A stretch of DNA of 64,000 nucleotides from Cyrtodaria siliqua. Taxonomy: Eukaryota; Mollusca; Bivalvia; Adapedonta; Hiatellidae. The notes beneath the pieces are model-generated. The model saw only the letters and a program-made list of their open reading frames with translations. It did no database searches and was not told the DNA's origin. The stretch covers positions 19,156-83,155 of the forward strand of contig JAWPHD010011524.1 of the NCBI GenBank assembly GCA_037043455.1. The letters are read 5' to 3'. Positions within the stretch are counted from its first letter, which is position 1. Each line of letters starts with the position of its first letter. Below, one piece after another: positions 11,491 through 23,640 of this stretch. The position numbers and the translations under genes were made by a program.

Positions 11491-12331
11491 AATGATCCTT
11501 TAGATAAAAGCTAAACAAAAAGCCTAAAAAGCGTCTTAACAAGTACTCAGTGACTTGGCAAAAGCCAGGGCTACAGAATTACAAACCGATAAGGGTAAAC
11601 TGTCAACCGGTATGTGTTTGAGAAGTTGCATACATTACTTCTTATTAACATTGTAATTGCTATTTGTTTTATTGGGGCGTGTTTTTGGTTGACTGTCTGC
11701 TGAAAGCTACATTTTCTGTTTGACGTTTTGTCGTTTGTTGTTACTTCACAAGATATCACCGCTCAGCGCCATAATCGGAGAACAGCATAAACTGCGTATC
11801 ACCAGGATATAGGCATTTTATACAGTATTGAAAACGTAAACAAGTATTAGACAAAATGTTTCTGCCAACATTTATTTAATTTTATGTAATTTGTTAACAC
11901 ACTTTCCTCAATATTTGATATGACAATTTGTCTTCATCAAGTGAAACAGCCCCATAGGAGGGCCTATTCGTGGAGTGGAACTTTGGAACGGAATCGAACA
12001 AGATTTCTTGTACATTCCACTCATTTTCATTTTCAATCTTTTTCTTTCGGGTGGTATTTGTATATATACAGCATTAACTGAATTGGTCGTTTCTTGTGTG
12101 CGTTTTTTAATTGCAGACATATCTCTTAAATAAGACATTGAAGCTTTAAGATTGATGAATTTAAATCTGTTATCATTAAAAAAAGGAACACGTTGCAATC
12201 TTGAAACTATTGACAAGCATTACAATTAACAATTCAATTTATTAGTCCAGTATTGTTTTGACTTTAAATATGCCTGCACAGAATTTTTTTTTTTAACTTA
12301 GCTTAAATATATTATTGTTGCATTGTAAGGG
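11491..12331. other. No recognisable gene
   Basis: AT-rich. A TTTTTGGTTGACTGTCTGCTG stretch near 11,682 resembles the end of dispersed family 3 (see 37,620-37,897). The 102-codon minus open stretch at 11,908-12,216 has no recognisable domain. Confidence 0.4.
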
Positions 12332-15300
12332 ACCGACCATTATGATTTCTGGGGGTGTGAAGGGGTGGGGCCTGGGATTTTTCTTCCAGCCGGAATAAAA
12401 AAAAAATCATTTCTTTAAAGGCGGGATTTTTATTTCGTCTAATACAATGGCCAGATTATTTTTTCGACAACTTGAAAGCCAGAATAATTAAAGTTTTACT
12501 ATTCTTAGAATAAGAAGAGCTGTTGTAGGTCTCCTTAACGTCTGCTTCGAGATTGGTTTTCAGTTGTTGGCCAAGTCCTGTTATTTCAGTAACCACTGGT
12601 CAGTGAAACTTGAAATATGTCATCAGTTCCATCAAGGACACTGGTAGACACATGTTCTATAACTCTGTATGACATTTAAGCAAAAGCATGGCCCTTTTAT
12701 TACTTTGAATTTCTGGTTTAAGTTCTTTTTTGACAAAAACATTTTTTTAACAACTGAAAGTCGTACATCAACAAAACTTCAGTAAAGCTTGGAATATCAA
12801 GGGCACTAGTAGACACATGTTCCATATTAATTCTGTATTGCATTTAAGCGAAGTTATGTTCTTTTTTCGACTTCAAAATTCTGGTTAAAGTTTTTAGGCA
12901 AGTCCTTTATTTCAGGTGATTGCTAATTATTAATACAACTTCAGTAAAGCGTGGATGCTAGTTTACACATGTTCCTTAACTCTGTATTGCATTTTAGCAA
13001 AATTATGGTCTCTTTTCTGGATAAATATTTTCTGTATTGTATTTTAGAAAATGTGTAGCCTATTTTTGACTTAGAATTTCTTTTATTTTATTTGTTGGCA
13101 AGTCCATTTATTTCAATACCCACTAGACATATATCTCTGTCAAAGGAGCTTGACAAGTGTCATCAATTACAGACACATGTTTCATAACATTTTATTTCCT
13201 TTTAGCCAGATGATATTTTCTTTTTCAACTTAGAGTTTCAGTTCAAGTTTTTTAAGTAGCTTCATATATTTCAATGCAACTCACTGCATACATCCAATAA
13301 CAATGGCAAGCCTGTAAATGTCATTAGCCCCATAAAACCCACACCTTCCCCACTCCTACACCACCACCTCCATCACCACCATATTTATTCTATTCGTTTT
13401 GGTTTCTCTTCAGTTACCATGTCTGCATCATTTTCTCTTCCAGCCCCTCACCAACCCCCTCCCATCAACCCCCCCCCCCCCCCCCCACACACACCAACAT
13501 AAACTCCAACTTAGACTCCCCCAATGAAAATATTGTATTATTTCTGTTTTCTTTCCCTATTCAGTAACACTTCACTTCCCCTCTCCACCCTCTTCAAGTT
13601 CACATTCTTTCTTGGGTATTGAAGGTCTTGCTTTGATATTTGGTATATATGTTTACTAACCACCAGCTCCCCGCACCTCTACACCCTCACCTCAGTCACC
13701 ACCTCCTATTAACCTCCACAATTAAGACTTGACTGATCTTGTAAATGAACTGGCACCAAGGTTGGTGAGACAGAAGTGTCTGTGGCCTTGTTTAAAATTG
13801 ACTGTCAATAGTGGAGAATGTTGTCCTTTCGACAGCTCTTGTTTATGGATCTTTCCATATTTGTTGGATAGAATTTCATGTGTTAATATTTAGTTATGCT
13901 TGTACTTGTATGCTTTCTATATGAGCCCCTTTTTGCTCTTCTAAATCAAGAATTGATTTGATGTTTTGTTTGGTGGTGAAGGGGATTGTCTTGTACTGGG
14001 CAATGACTACCATGTTCCATACCATTCTTATTAACACTGGCATATAGCGCATAGCTTTGTCTATAACCTGGCATTGCATGTGGCTGAAGCTGCTTCCTAA
14101 GTCCACTTACTTGTTGATGATATTCACAAAGTCCATCGCACCAGTACCAGGACTTTTGTATTGTAATACTACCATGACCACTTCATACCACATTGATTAC
14201 TAGCATGTCCAAAGTACATAATATGTATAACTACCATGTCTACTCTTTACCTCAGTTTCTACTACCATGACCATTGTATATTGCACGTATTACTCATATC
14301 ACATTTTGTACTACCATGACTACCAAGAGTGAATACCACATTTATTACTACGATGACTACTGTATACCCCATTCATTACTACCATGACCACTGAATACCT
14401 CATGTATTACTACCATGAGCAATGCATACTACATTTATTACTACCATGACCACTGATACCATATTTATTAATAATATACCTCATGTCAAACACCCATGTT
14501 AAATGTCCATAGACTGTTTTTTTTCCCATTTTTGTAATATCTCATATCGCTTTTAATGTTTCCATGGAGTGAGTCACTGAATGATCGTCTTTTTCTTATG
14601 ATTGTGAAGTCAAAGCAAGTTTATAATTATGTATTGGGGTGTCTTATGCTGAACAGTGTATGTATACATACGCAAATGAAAATCAGTGAACATATACTCA
14701 AATGGCTGACACAGATTGCACAACTTTCTGAAGATGATTTGGAGTTTACTCGTGAGTTCACAGCTGAAGATTCCGAAAGAACACAAAGAACCATCTGCCA
14801 AAAAATATTGTCTAGGTGCTGAGTATGTGATTTTGAACAGAGATAAGTAACCATGTTTTCGCATGTTTTATTTTCAAATGAATATTTAGCAGAACCAAAT
14901 ATCTTTTTCAAACATATTTCTCAGAATAATAACATAAATAGCCTTAGAAAGTTGACACATATTAACTGTCACCCTCACAGGATTGCCATATTTACATACT
15001 ACCATGACCTGTGTATATCCCATTTATGTCCTTATTGTTATTATGTCTTTTAAGAACCATCAAGGCAGAGAATAGCTGTTTTGTCGTTGGAGGGTTCGTA
15101 AAACGAATTATCAAAAAATAATGGCCTTATTACAACCATGACTTATGTATACCACATTAATTATAACCATGACTTTATATGAATATCATGTTCATTACTA
15201 CCATGATCAATGTATACCAAATTACTACCATGATCACATGGTAACACTTTATACAACACATTTACTACCACCATTGCCAGTGTATACCACATTTGTAACT

Positions 15301-15756
15301 GTCATGACTAATGTATACCACATGTATTACTACCATGATCTAAGTACATCACATGTATTACAACCATGAATTCTACCACTGTCTTCTACAATTCATTCCA
15401 ACTGGAGATTTCGATAAACTTCTAAACAGAAGTTGTGGATGTAGCCAGCTTGTGGTTAAACATTTCCATGTTGAATCCAGTGGCTGATGAAGTAGATCTA
15501 CATTTATCATATAGACTGAAGTGGGAGCCAGATTATTTGTTTCCTCTTATTGGACTCACAGCCAGAATGTGAGAGAAGGCTGGATTTTGTTTCCAACAAT
15601 TTGAGGGATTGTTGTTTTTGTTTCCTTCAAGTCAGAGCCAGGATATTTTTTTCAGCAATTCAAGGGCCAGAATATTTTTTCAGGAAAATTCCAAGGCAAC
15701 CCCGCCCCACACCCCCCTCCCCCCAACCCCACGAAACAGAAATCAAAATGGTCGGT
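12332..15756 (+). mobile_element. Non-coding ~3.4-kb inverted-ended element, copy A
   Basis: The ends match in inverted orientation: ACCGACCATTATGATTTCTG at 12,332-12,351 versus the reverse complement of 15,737-15,756, with one mismatch. Just inside, GGGCCTGGGATTTTTC mirrors the GGAAAATTCC/CCAGAATATTTTTTC end. The interior has about five diverged ~130-bp units with ACACATGTTCCATAACTCTG and TGTATTGCATTTTAGC (12,600-13,200), a C-rich tract (13,470-13,487), and a minisatellite with unit TACTACCATGACCACTGTAT (14,150-14,480 and 14,990-15,370). No transposase is visible. Copy B at 32,087-35,667 has the same order, so this is a dispersed, non-autonomous family. Confidence 0.75.
14150..15375 (+). repeat. 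~30-bp TACTACCATGACCACTG minisatellite (copy A), split array
   Basis: Degenerate units of TACTACCATGACCACTGTAT plus ACCACATTTAT occur in two blocks (14,150-14,480 and 14,990-15,375) separated by about 500 bp of unrelated sequence. The same two-block layout occurs in copy B. Confidence 0.8.
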
Positions 15757-17065
15757 ACCTAATCTAAAATATAGGCTTGTGTTTGTTAAAGCGAGTTCAA
15801 ATTGCCTAAATGTAAGAGTCAACGCGACCTTAACCAATGTCATTCGCATTTCTAGTGTGTATAAATTGTTTTTGGGGTTGTTTAACAGATAATGTTACCC
15901 TAGAATACGAAGAAATGCCTGACTGTTGACACGCATTACAGTATGTTGTCCTTGAGCATTAATGTACGTGATTATTAAGTTTTCAAATGACACAATCAGT
16001 AGGACAATTTGTACGCCTATAACAAATAAGTATACATCCGAATCATTAATAATGCTATGAATATCATAATATATGTCCGCGGAAACATTAACTTATTGTT
16101 TAAAAAATAGTTCAAGTATAAGAAAGACAATTTAACATCACTGCCTAAAATCAAAATAAGCTAAAATGTGTTTTACACTTTACCCTGTAAGTCGGTATTA
16201 CCAAAACACTTTTGAGATTGCACAACGTATACGTTTGGAACAAGTTTTGGTCACCTGCGAACATACTGGTTATTGTTTAGCAAACGAATATGACAAATGA
16301 CAGATAGACTCGATCCGAAAACCATGCTGTATTAATGCAACACAACTTTTGGAATTTTTTTTCAGATGGGCGGGAGGGAAAGCTTCCAGATTAATTTACA
16401 TATTTTTCATTCCCCTCTCTCTTGGGCATCTCCAAATAACCTTTAACGTGATGATGAGCCGTTAACAGGTTTACAGTTCTGGTTCTACACAGGAAAAATG
16501 GGGTGGTCTCCTTCTACCATAAAAAAATACACCGTCATGTATGGGCTAATATGTCCTAAAACAAAGCAAAACCAATTAAAACAAAATATCCAGTACGACT
16601 GACGGACAGAGACATGGACCTCTTAATGGCCCCTGTCATAATGTGAAATATCATTTCAGTTCCATTTAAGTAGCTTTTGCGTTATGCTCCGCACAAGAAT
16701 TATTAGTATAACATTTCAAAGGGCAATAACTATAGTTTGAATGACGATAGAGTTTGGTACTTATACTCTGCACCTCCTCCTATTGTCCGCTATCAATGTG
16801 TGAAATTGCATATGTTCTTCCTTCGGGGAGCATACAAATGGGAAATTGAGGTCGCTCATGTTCTTGACATGAATAGGACACACTAAGGAATTATTCTACC
16901 ATCTTACATGCTTGTATCACAATTTGAACTATGCTGCCAATATCACTTAGTTATATCCTCCGCTACAGCACTAAAGGGGGACATCGGTGTCCCTTGGACA
17001 CTTGTTTTAGGTTTCTGGTTATGTTTTGTCCTATTTAGTATGCATCTCATTATCAGAGAACGTAT
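15757..17065. other. No gene; pieces of a dispersed repeat
   Basis: 15,757-16,590 is AT-rich without recognisable content. 16,590-16,860 contains GACTGACGGACAGAG, GTTATGCTCCGCACAAGAA and TTCAAAGGGCAATAACT, a mollusc-style dispersed repeat also seen near 23,905-23,945. 16,970-17,010 has GGGGGACATCGGTGTCCCTT, a short hairpin. Confidence 0.5.
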
Positions 17066-17190
17066 TAAATTGAATGTTATTTAACGGCTCAACACATTAT
17101 ACTATGTTATTTAGAGCCGCCAATGAGAGTGGGGAAGGATACAAAGTAACACCCGCGAACCTACGCTACACTTACTCTGAAGTAATATTA
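17066..17190 (-). mobile_element. SINE family 1, 3' fragment
   Basis: AATTGAATGTTATTTAACGG, TTATTTAGAGCCGCC and GGGGAAGGATACA match, in order, the 3' third of the complete copy at 1859-2175, same orientation. The tRNA head is missing. Confidence 0.75.
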
Positions 17191-17204
17191 AATTGATAAT
17201 TATC

Positions 17205-17325
17205 CAAAATAGTCACTCCAAATCTGACTCCAAGGTCACTCCAAAATTTGACTCCCAGGTCACTCCAATTATTCACTCCCCTCCACTCCAAGACTCCACG
17301 CCAAGACTCCACTCAGTATAAGATA
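17205..17325 (+). repeat. CACTCCAA-rich minisatellite
   Basis: About nine irregular repeats of the type GTCACTCCAAATCTGACTCC, then AGACTCCAC. Purely low-order repetition. Confidence 0.7.
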
Positions 17326-17577
17326 CTATATGCCTCGCTGAAGAGCTTGCTCAGAAACAAATCTACGGAAGCTAATTCGGGCCATATGAGTTAGCTAAAA
17401 TATGTTTAAATATGAAATTGGTAAATAATATCAATCTTCTGAAACATCACTGAATGTAAAAAACAAACCATGGAAGTTACATTTACAGCACTTCCATTTC
17501 CCATCCATCCCAACACTTACAAAAAGCACCGCCCATCAGTGCCTTCAGCACTTTGATTCTATATTCTTTAACATAAC

Positions 17578-18040
17578 TTGGTGTATGTAATCGTCTATGA
17601 AAGATAAACAACATATCAAACGGTTTTATTATTTCTAGCCCGTGGGCCTAGGGTGGGGGTTGTTTGTGTGTGTTTGAGGGGGATTTGGAGTAATTATTAA
17701 TTCTTTTGATAATTTTTCTCAAATGAAACATTATGATGATAGGATTACACTGTATACATTTGTTTCCTCCTACGTAATCGGTGGGGCATGGAGAAAGGGG
17801 CATCAAATACACTAATAATTCAATTATGGTGTCATTTTGTCATACTATTGCACATTAATTGGTATAATAGTCGTCTATGAAAGAGATACACAGCATGTCA
17901 AATGATTTATTATTTAAAACTCGGACGTCTTTCCTGGGGTTGGGGTTGGAAAGGTGGGTGGAGGGGAAAGGGGTCTTTTTTAATTATGTCTCAAATGAAA
18001 ATTTTGATGAGTGGATTACAGTGAATATATTGTGGGGCTG
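17578..18040 (+). repeat. Direct duplication of a ~170-bp segment
   Basis: GTCGTCTATGAAAGA, ATGTCAAA(T/C)GATTTATTATT, a G-rich stretch and TCTCAAATGAAA...GATTACA occur in order at about 17,590-17,750 and again at about 17,868-18,030. The G-rich part (18,035-18,085) has several GGGG runs. Confidence 0.65.
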
Positions 18041-18334
18041 GGTGTGTGGGGGTGGGCGGGGTTAGTGTGGTGTGGGGGGAGAGTAAATTCGGTCAAAAAT
18101 TCTATTATTCTTTCTCAAAAAAATGTAATGATTTTGGAAACATCATTATAGTTTGCTCCAGGGTCACCATGGGACTCTGGGATAGGGGGTCAAAAGTTCA
18201 AATACACAAATACCCTAAACATGTTTTATTCATTTAAAGTGTCATACATGTATACAGAAAAGCATCAATAATACTATTTCTGATCTGAGTATCAAAGAAC
18301 GATCAAAACAATTGCATGTAAAATGGATACAGGG

Positions 18335-18836
18335 TTAAAGGAAATTGACCTGTGTGAAGAGAACAGGGTTACGATAATAAAATGTTGCAAAGGTTTTTCG
18401 AAGTTTCTGGTAACGGTAGCCCTGCTGGAGTAGCTTTTTAGTTATAAAACTAGTAATATTACGAATATTAAAGTCTTCAACACGACTACAAGCTCTAGAG
18501 AAACGAATAAGTTGAGAAACATAGACCCTATAAGAAGTAGGTCGGGGATCATCCCCATCTAAATGGCGATAATTAACAATATCAAAATTAAAATCATCTC
18601 TCTTGTCATAGATTTTACTAATTATTTCACCATTGTAAATCAAGAAAAGAAGCGACAGTATCAGAAATATTAGCTTTGATGAGTTGAAGTTTTTAAGGAA
18701 AGATATTATATTATTAACCATAGTAGAAAAGAAAGGATTGTCAATGTTCAATATATCATCTAGATTCGAGAGGTGTCTTTAAAGGCTTCAGTTACATCTT
18801 TTTTTCTCTAGCGAAAGATTTTTGAATAAGAGCAAT
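18335..18836 (-). pseudogene. Penelope-type reverse transcriptase, C-terminal RT fragment
   Basis: On the minus strand the sequence reads NLDDILNIDNPFF, where LDD is the RT motif C (Tyr replaced by Asn). It is followed by IYDKRDDFNFDIVNY, then SYRVYVSQLIRFSRACSRVE, then QGYRYQKLRKTF and a stop at the 18,335 end. A one-frame change sits just before NLDD; upstream DVTEAFKDTSR is in the other frame. This segment order is the end of an RT of the Penelope-like/related retroelement type found in molluscs and cnidarians. The part after the motif-C region lacks about 15 residues (FLDL-type segment degraded). The 5' half of a similar protein lies at 36,898-37,600 on the plus strand. It is dead by frameshift and truncation. 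Confidence 0.65.
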
Positions 18837-18867
18837 TTTGCCTTTTATTCATCTTTAAAATTGTTCT

Positions 18868-18935
18868 GTGTTTCTGTGTGTATTTGAGGTTGACTGACGT
18901 CCTTGAATGCTACTTTTCCTGTTCGATTTTTGTAT
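18868..18935 (+). repeat. Fragment of dispersed family 3
   Basis: GGTTGACTGACGTCCTTGAATGCTAC followed by TTTTCCTGTTCGATTTTTGTAT matches the 3' end of the copy at 37,620-37,897. Confidence 0.6.
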
Positions 18936-18939
18936 ATAC

Positions 18940-19022
18940 TTGTATGGTTCTTTAACGTGTTCGGAGTATAGACTCCAATACGGGGGTACCCCCGGTATAT
19001 GTTCCCATTCGATGGGAAATTA
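18940..19022 (-). mobile_element. SINE family 1, core fragment
   Basis: ATGGTTCTTTAACGTGTTCGG, then a GGGGGTACCCCC hairpin and TTCCCATTCGATGG, correspond to the core of the copy at 1859-2175 in the same orientation. Confidence 0.65.
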
Positions 19023-19403
19023 TCAGAGAAGATCAAAAATGTTTTTGTTTTGTTTTTCGTATGTGAGAGTGGTGGTGCAGGATTATTCCTGATCACACTC
19101 TGCAATATATTTTTCTAAAATGGGGAGAGTGGTGGGTGGGGTGTAAATACATTATCCAGATGCGGATCTAGGACTGAGTCGGAGCGAATGCCCGAAAGAA
19201 AGTCTTTGTTTCCAGTGCATGTTCTGAATATTGTATTTGTAAACTCGTTACTTGAATAAAGGTGGACCCGCCGCGTGCCCCTTAAAAACAAGCAAGTATA
19301 GGTTAAATCCATACAGTTTCTTTGATTTGGTGGGGTGAGGAGCGCAGCACCGGATTCGCCCTTGTTATCTTGGCGTAACCAAACTCAAATTATAAAGTAT
19401 GAA

Positions 19404-19665
19404 TTAAATGTTGTTAATGGCTCATCATCACTTATAGGTTATTTGGAGATGCCCGCGAGAGAGGGGAATGAATAAAATAAAATGAATCTGGGAGCTTGCC
19501 CTACTCTTACTGAAGACTAGATTCATATGGGTTCTCTTACGTGCTAAGAGGACCGCCCATTTTACGTCCCCATCCGACGGACGATACAAATGTAATGGAA
19601 AGTGTCCAAGAACAATACACAGTGGCGACTTGAACTGTCCTCCGGATTTGACAAAGTATATAGTG
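19404..19665 (-). mobile_element. SINE family 1, diverged copy without intact head
   Basis: TTAAATGTTGTTAATGGCTC, GGTTATTTGGAGATGCCC, CTTGCCCTACTCTTA, TTTACGTCCCCATCCGACGG and AGTGTCCAAGAAC follow the order of the complete copy. The head end (CTTGAACTGTCCTCCGGATTTG) is degraded. Confidence 0.75.
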
Positions 19666-20660
19666 GTATTTAAAATACTTTCAATCACATTTTAATGAAC
19701 ACTGAGTCCAGGCGGTAGCTTGTGTGTACCTGGATGATCGAGATATTAATTTGCGAAAATATGTCTGCGAGGGACACACACCTTGTTATACACTTCGCTG
19801 CTCTCGATATTATTTTGGCTTTTGGCACAGGATTTCGCCATGTTACCACACTAATTACCATAACATTGGCATAGCTGTGCCTAAAATGATGTTAAGGCAC
19901 ACCGGATTTATAGAACGATAGAAGATCCGGGTGCATGCTCCCTCGTATTTTTATTTACAAAACAGAGTACAGATCATGGGTTTTGATGATAAGTTATTCC
20001 CGATGCGTAGACACGTGCCTACAGTGAATATAGGCAGCTACGCCACTGCATAATGTTGTAAAATATCAAGTTCGTTTTGCGATGCTTACTACAATATATA
20101 GACTATAATGTTCAGAGATTTGCTGACGGCAACGAACACCCTTTGCTAGTTAAATTGACGATTTGTTAAGATCAAGCAATTTATTTAGAAAAACATCTAC
20201 AGTCGGCCTAGCACTGGTTTCTATCACTATTAATATGGTGAGCGTTATTATTAAAAAAAATATTGTTGAAATATTACCACAATGCGTAATGTATACCGTC
20301 GACGTCGTTATCTTCAGACGTTTTTTCGAAGGTTATTATGATCAGTAAAACAAGATTAATATTTATTTTATATTCCGATATTAAGAAATTAAATTCTCTA
20401 ACATATATTAAAACTGTGTATTTTTCTTTAAAATCGACAGTAAAAAGCCATTAAAGAAATGGGAAATTATATAAATGATATTTTACATCTTCACTTAAGT
20501 GATATAATTTATATATTAAATGAAAGGTATTAACAAAACGAGCAGCTTGATATAGAAAATAATTGCATGTGACTAGGCTAAACGTTTATATTTAAAAATT
20601 ATGAGATTAAAAACTTGTTTACCTGACGACACAAAAATATATAATTCATATGCATACCCT
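19666..20660. other. No recognisable gene
   Basis: AT-rich sequence with stops in all frames and no repeat that I could match to the rest of the window. Confidence 0.4.
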
Positions 20661-20917
20661 TAAATGTTCGAATAGGTAATTTTTTCTTATTATTATCATG
20701 AAAAATGTTCGAATAGGTAATTTTTTCTTATTATTATCATAAAAACAGAACAAGACGCAAGAAGGTAAAGAAATTATCAAATGGTTATTTACAGTCTAAC
20801 ATACAGTGGTCTAAAAACTGATCAAAACTGTGGAGCAACTTTACTGCTAAATCACAGCATGAAAAAATGATATATAGGGTCCTATAGAAACCACAGCGGG
20901 TCCTATAGAAACCACAG
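20661..20917 (+). repeat. Two short tandem duplications
   Basis: AAATGTTCGAATAGGTAATT followed by TTTTCTTATTATTATCAT is present twice back to back (about 20,662-20,741). GGGTCCTATAGAAACCACAGC is present twice (about 20,877-20,917). Both look recent because copies are almost identical. Confidence 0.85.
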
Positions 20918-21261
20918 CGTCCGAACGGAATGGCATTGTAGGTCCGCACTGTACTGCAAACAAGGACTACTGGTTAGCTTGAATCGATTTTATATGCGCA
21001 TACTTTATTATAACTGACCTGTTAATGCGGGTTTAGTAATTGATATCAATAAAACTGACAGGCCTACCTATTACCACATGCGTTCTTGATGAAACCTGTA
21101 TACAAAACTGTATATCAGGATTGTGGTTACAGCAACCTGTTTTAACTAGAATGAAAACAAGGTATATTTTCTTTTACCAAAATAAAAAGATCAGATAATT
21201 GTTGAAAGAAAAAATTGTGAATTTTAAAATCTAACATGGTTTATTAAAATACTCAATGTTG

Positions 21262-21345
21262 ATTGGCTATTGAGGAGGTCTGAAAAAACCTATATAAACC
21301 TCTGACGTCATGTACGTCAACCGTTTTAAGACGTCATTTTAAACG
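21262..21345 (+). promoter_or_regulatory. Candidate promoter-like cluster (CCAAT, TATA, CRE)
   Basis: An inverted CCAAT box (GATTGGC at 21,261), TATATAAA at 21,291-21,298 and a palindromic CRE TGACGTCA at 21,303-21,310 lie within 50 bp, followed by further ACGTCA half-sites near 21,314 and 21,332. No recognisable reading frame follows, so it may be a chance cluster or a promoter of a degraded element. Confidence 0.3.
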
Positions 21346-21694
21346 TCAAATGCAAAACAACAACGCAATGAAATGCGTTATTTTAAGGGACGCTACGTTC
21401 CAACAACACATTTAAACAGTATGCAGTTGTAGATTCTTCTCATTTGATGTTGAGAGATAGGCATAAAATGTTAGTTGTGAGTATTGTTTGTATTTTGTGC
21501 AATCTCTCGACAAAATGTAATTAATGATACATAAAACTCCACGTTAGATAAGAAATAAAACATTTCCAGCCGGTTTATATTGTGCGAGATCAAAACCTGG
21601 TGTTTGGGACTTGAAACACATCTAAACCGCGGGCCTGTAGCCCTTGGTATCGATGAACTTTAAGCCGCCCACCAGGTATTGATCTGTATGGAAA
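21346..21694. other. No recognisable gene
   Basis: Sequence between the promoter-like cluster and the foldback-like element. Stops in all frames and no matched repeat. Confidence 0.35.
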
Positions 21695-22119
21695 GGGGAC
21701 CCTGCTATTATAATTATTTTTTACTATATGTTTAACTGGCATTAAAAAATTTAAGATGTTTTTATTATAATAAACACTACATTAAAAATGTTAAGATTTT
21801 TTTATCGCATTAAAAATGTTAACAATTTTTTAAAACCAACACACATATTATAATAATCACTTCATCAAAAAGGTTAAACAATTTTTTATCGCATTAAAAA
21901 TGTTTTTGTTTTTTTAAAACCCACACATGTATAATTTATTATTATAATCTGTCCAAGATAATAACAACCTCCCTACGATTTCATTTATTAAAACCCACAC
22001 GTGTAACCTCCCTTAGCTCTCTGAAAATGTATACATTCTGAAAATCGATACATGTTTAGCTGTGTGTGTTAAAATTCTAAATCTCGCGAGACAAATTATG
22101 TCCGTGGGGATGGAAGCAG

Positions 22120-22492
22120 AAAGCGTAAGGTATGCGGGTGGGCAGGAGGGTTTTAGAGTAGAAATGCGTATGTGGGGAGGGGGAGCAGGAAGTTTAGGGA
22201 TGTGGGAGGAAAGAAGGTTTAAGAGAAGAAATGTGTAGGTGGGGAAAGCAGGAAGCTTAAGGGATGCGTGTGGGCAGGAGGTTTAAGAGAAGAAATGTGT
22301 GTGGGGGAGCAAGAAGCTTATGGGATGCGGGTGAGCAGGAGGTTTAAGAGAAGAAATGTGTGTGGGTGAGGGAGGAGCAGGAAGCTTAAGGTATGCGTGT
22401 GGGCAGAAGGTTTAAGAGAAGAAATGTGTGTGTGTGTGGGAGTGGGGAGCATGACGCCTAAGGGATGCGGGTGGACAGGAGGTTTAAGAAGA
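22120..22492 (+). repeat. ~60-bp minisatellite, left arm
   Basis: About six units with AAGCTTAAGGGATGCGGGTG, GGGCAGGAGGTTTAAGAGAA and GAAATGTGTGTGGGGGAGCA. The array is interrupted at its inner side by the SINE at 22,493. Confidence 0.85.
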
Positions 22493-22803
22493 TTTAATTG
22501 AATGTTGTTTAAAGGCTCATCAACCCAGTATAGGTTATTTAGAGCCGCCCCTGAGAGAGAGAGGAAGGATACATAGGAAACCGGGAACCGTGCCCTACTT
22601 TTATTATCGAAGAGATTCCTATGATTGTTTATCGTGTTCGGAGAATAGACCGATATACGGGACCGCCAGTTTACCTCCCAAACCGACGGACGAGGCTAAG
22701 GGATAGTGTCTTGCCAAAGAACACACCGACGAAACTCAGTGGCACCACGAAGTATTGAAACCGAGGCCTCCGGTTACGCTACCGACTGCGCCACGCCAGC
22801 CCT
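22493..22803 (-). mobile_element. SINE family 1, near-complete copy inside the minisatellite
   Basis: Same order as the 1859-2175 copy, from ATTGAATGTTGTTTAAAGGC to the tRNA-like head CCGACTGCGCCACGCCAGCC (plus-strand view). The head has lost part of the anticodon-arm region, since GGTTACGCTACCG replaces a longer segment. It interrupts the left-arm array, so it is younger than the array. Confidence 0.8.
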
Positions 22804-22837
22804 GGTGTTTAAAGACACATTTCGAGCCTATTGTATT

Positions 22838-22874
22838 TGTGGGGTGGGGGGGAGGGGGGGGGGGGTGGGGAGAG
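22838..22874 (+). repeat. G-run tract (G-quadruplex-capable)
   Basis: GGGGTGGGGGGGAGGGGGGG followed by more G runs and TGGGGAG: at least four runs of four or more guanines within 40 bp, which fits the standard intramolecular G-quadruplex pattern. Confidence 0.8.
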
Positions 22875-23204
22875 AACTTCAATAGGTAACTGTAAATCGC
22901 TGTTAGAAATACATTTACACATGGAAATTGAGATTATTAGTTATTTGTCAAAGGATGAGACCCATCCCATAAAGAGTGTATAATAATGTAGTAAATATTA
23001 TTACTGTTTTGCATGTTATGTGCACTTGTATATATGTTAAAACAACTATGTGTAGATGGGTTTTCTTAAAAGACCCGTGTTAACAATTAATAGTTTTTGT
23101 ATTTTTAGCAAAATATACTCTATTACCAGTTACGTCTCTGCCATGTTTTAGTAAATCTCAAATGCAAGAAACTCATTGGGACTTCAGAATTCAAAATCGT
23201 CATC

Positions 23205-23354
23205 TGTCAGTGTTTTTGATCACCTGAGCCTTTCACCTGAGCCAAAGGCTCAATGTGATGTTTTGGAATCACTCTTCGTCCGTCGTCCGTCCGTTGTCTG
23301 TCCGTCGTTGTCGTTATCTTTTTCTCAGAAACCGCTTGTCGGAATTCAACCAAA
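23205..23354 (+). repeat. CCGTCCGT-containing dispersed repeat, 5' end
   Basis: GATCACCTGAGCC...GGCTCA hairpin followed by TTCGTCCGTCGTCCGTCCGTTG and TTTCTCAGAAACCGCTTGTC. A plausible partner end lies at 23,905-23,990 with GACGGACGGACGGACGGC and TATGCTCC. This layout is frequent in mollusc repeats. Confidence 0.5.
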
Positions 23355-23640
23355 TCTTATATAAATTTATTAAACTGGATTTTATAGTTGCACCAACAGC
23401 TACGGTCATTTGGCGACATTCCAGCATTTTATTGGTGGATGAAGACCCCAGGTGCAAACCCGGGCATTTGTTCGTGCACGGGCGCGCACCTGAGTAGAAC
23501 CTCCGACGTTCCGCAAGCAAGCTGGATAGCTTGATACTCACATACTAAACAGTCCTGGCCCCATGGGGAATCGAACCCACAGCGGTGAGGGACATGTGAT
23601 TTCAAGTCTGAGACCATTCGACCACGGACGAACCCAAGTT
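23355..23640 (-). mobile_element. tRNA-derived SINE, family 2
   Basis: On the minus strand the head reads GTCCGTGGTCGAATGGTCTCA (A box TGGTCGAATGG), then GGGTTCGATTCCCCATGG (B box), again a Ser/Leu-type tRNA shape. It continues with GCTTGCGGAACGTCGGAGG, TTCTACTC, CTTCATCCACCAATAAAATGC and ends near TTTAATAAATTTATATAAG. The core matches the plus copy at 4048-4340. The head looks better preserved here. Confidence 0.75.

Noticed and set aside
23563..23640. Possible functional tRNA gene (minus strand, Ser/Leu type)
   Set aside because: A and B boxes are present, but the sequence is joined to a SINE core shared with the copy at 4048-4340; I treat it as a SINE head.
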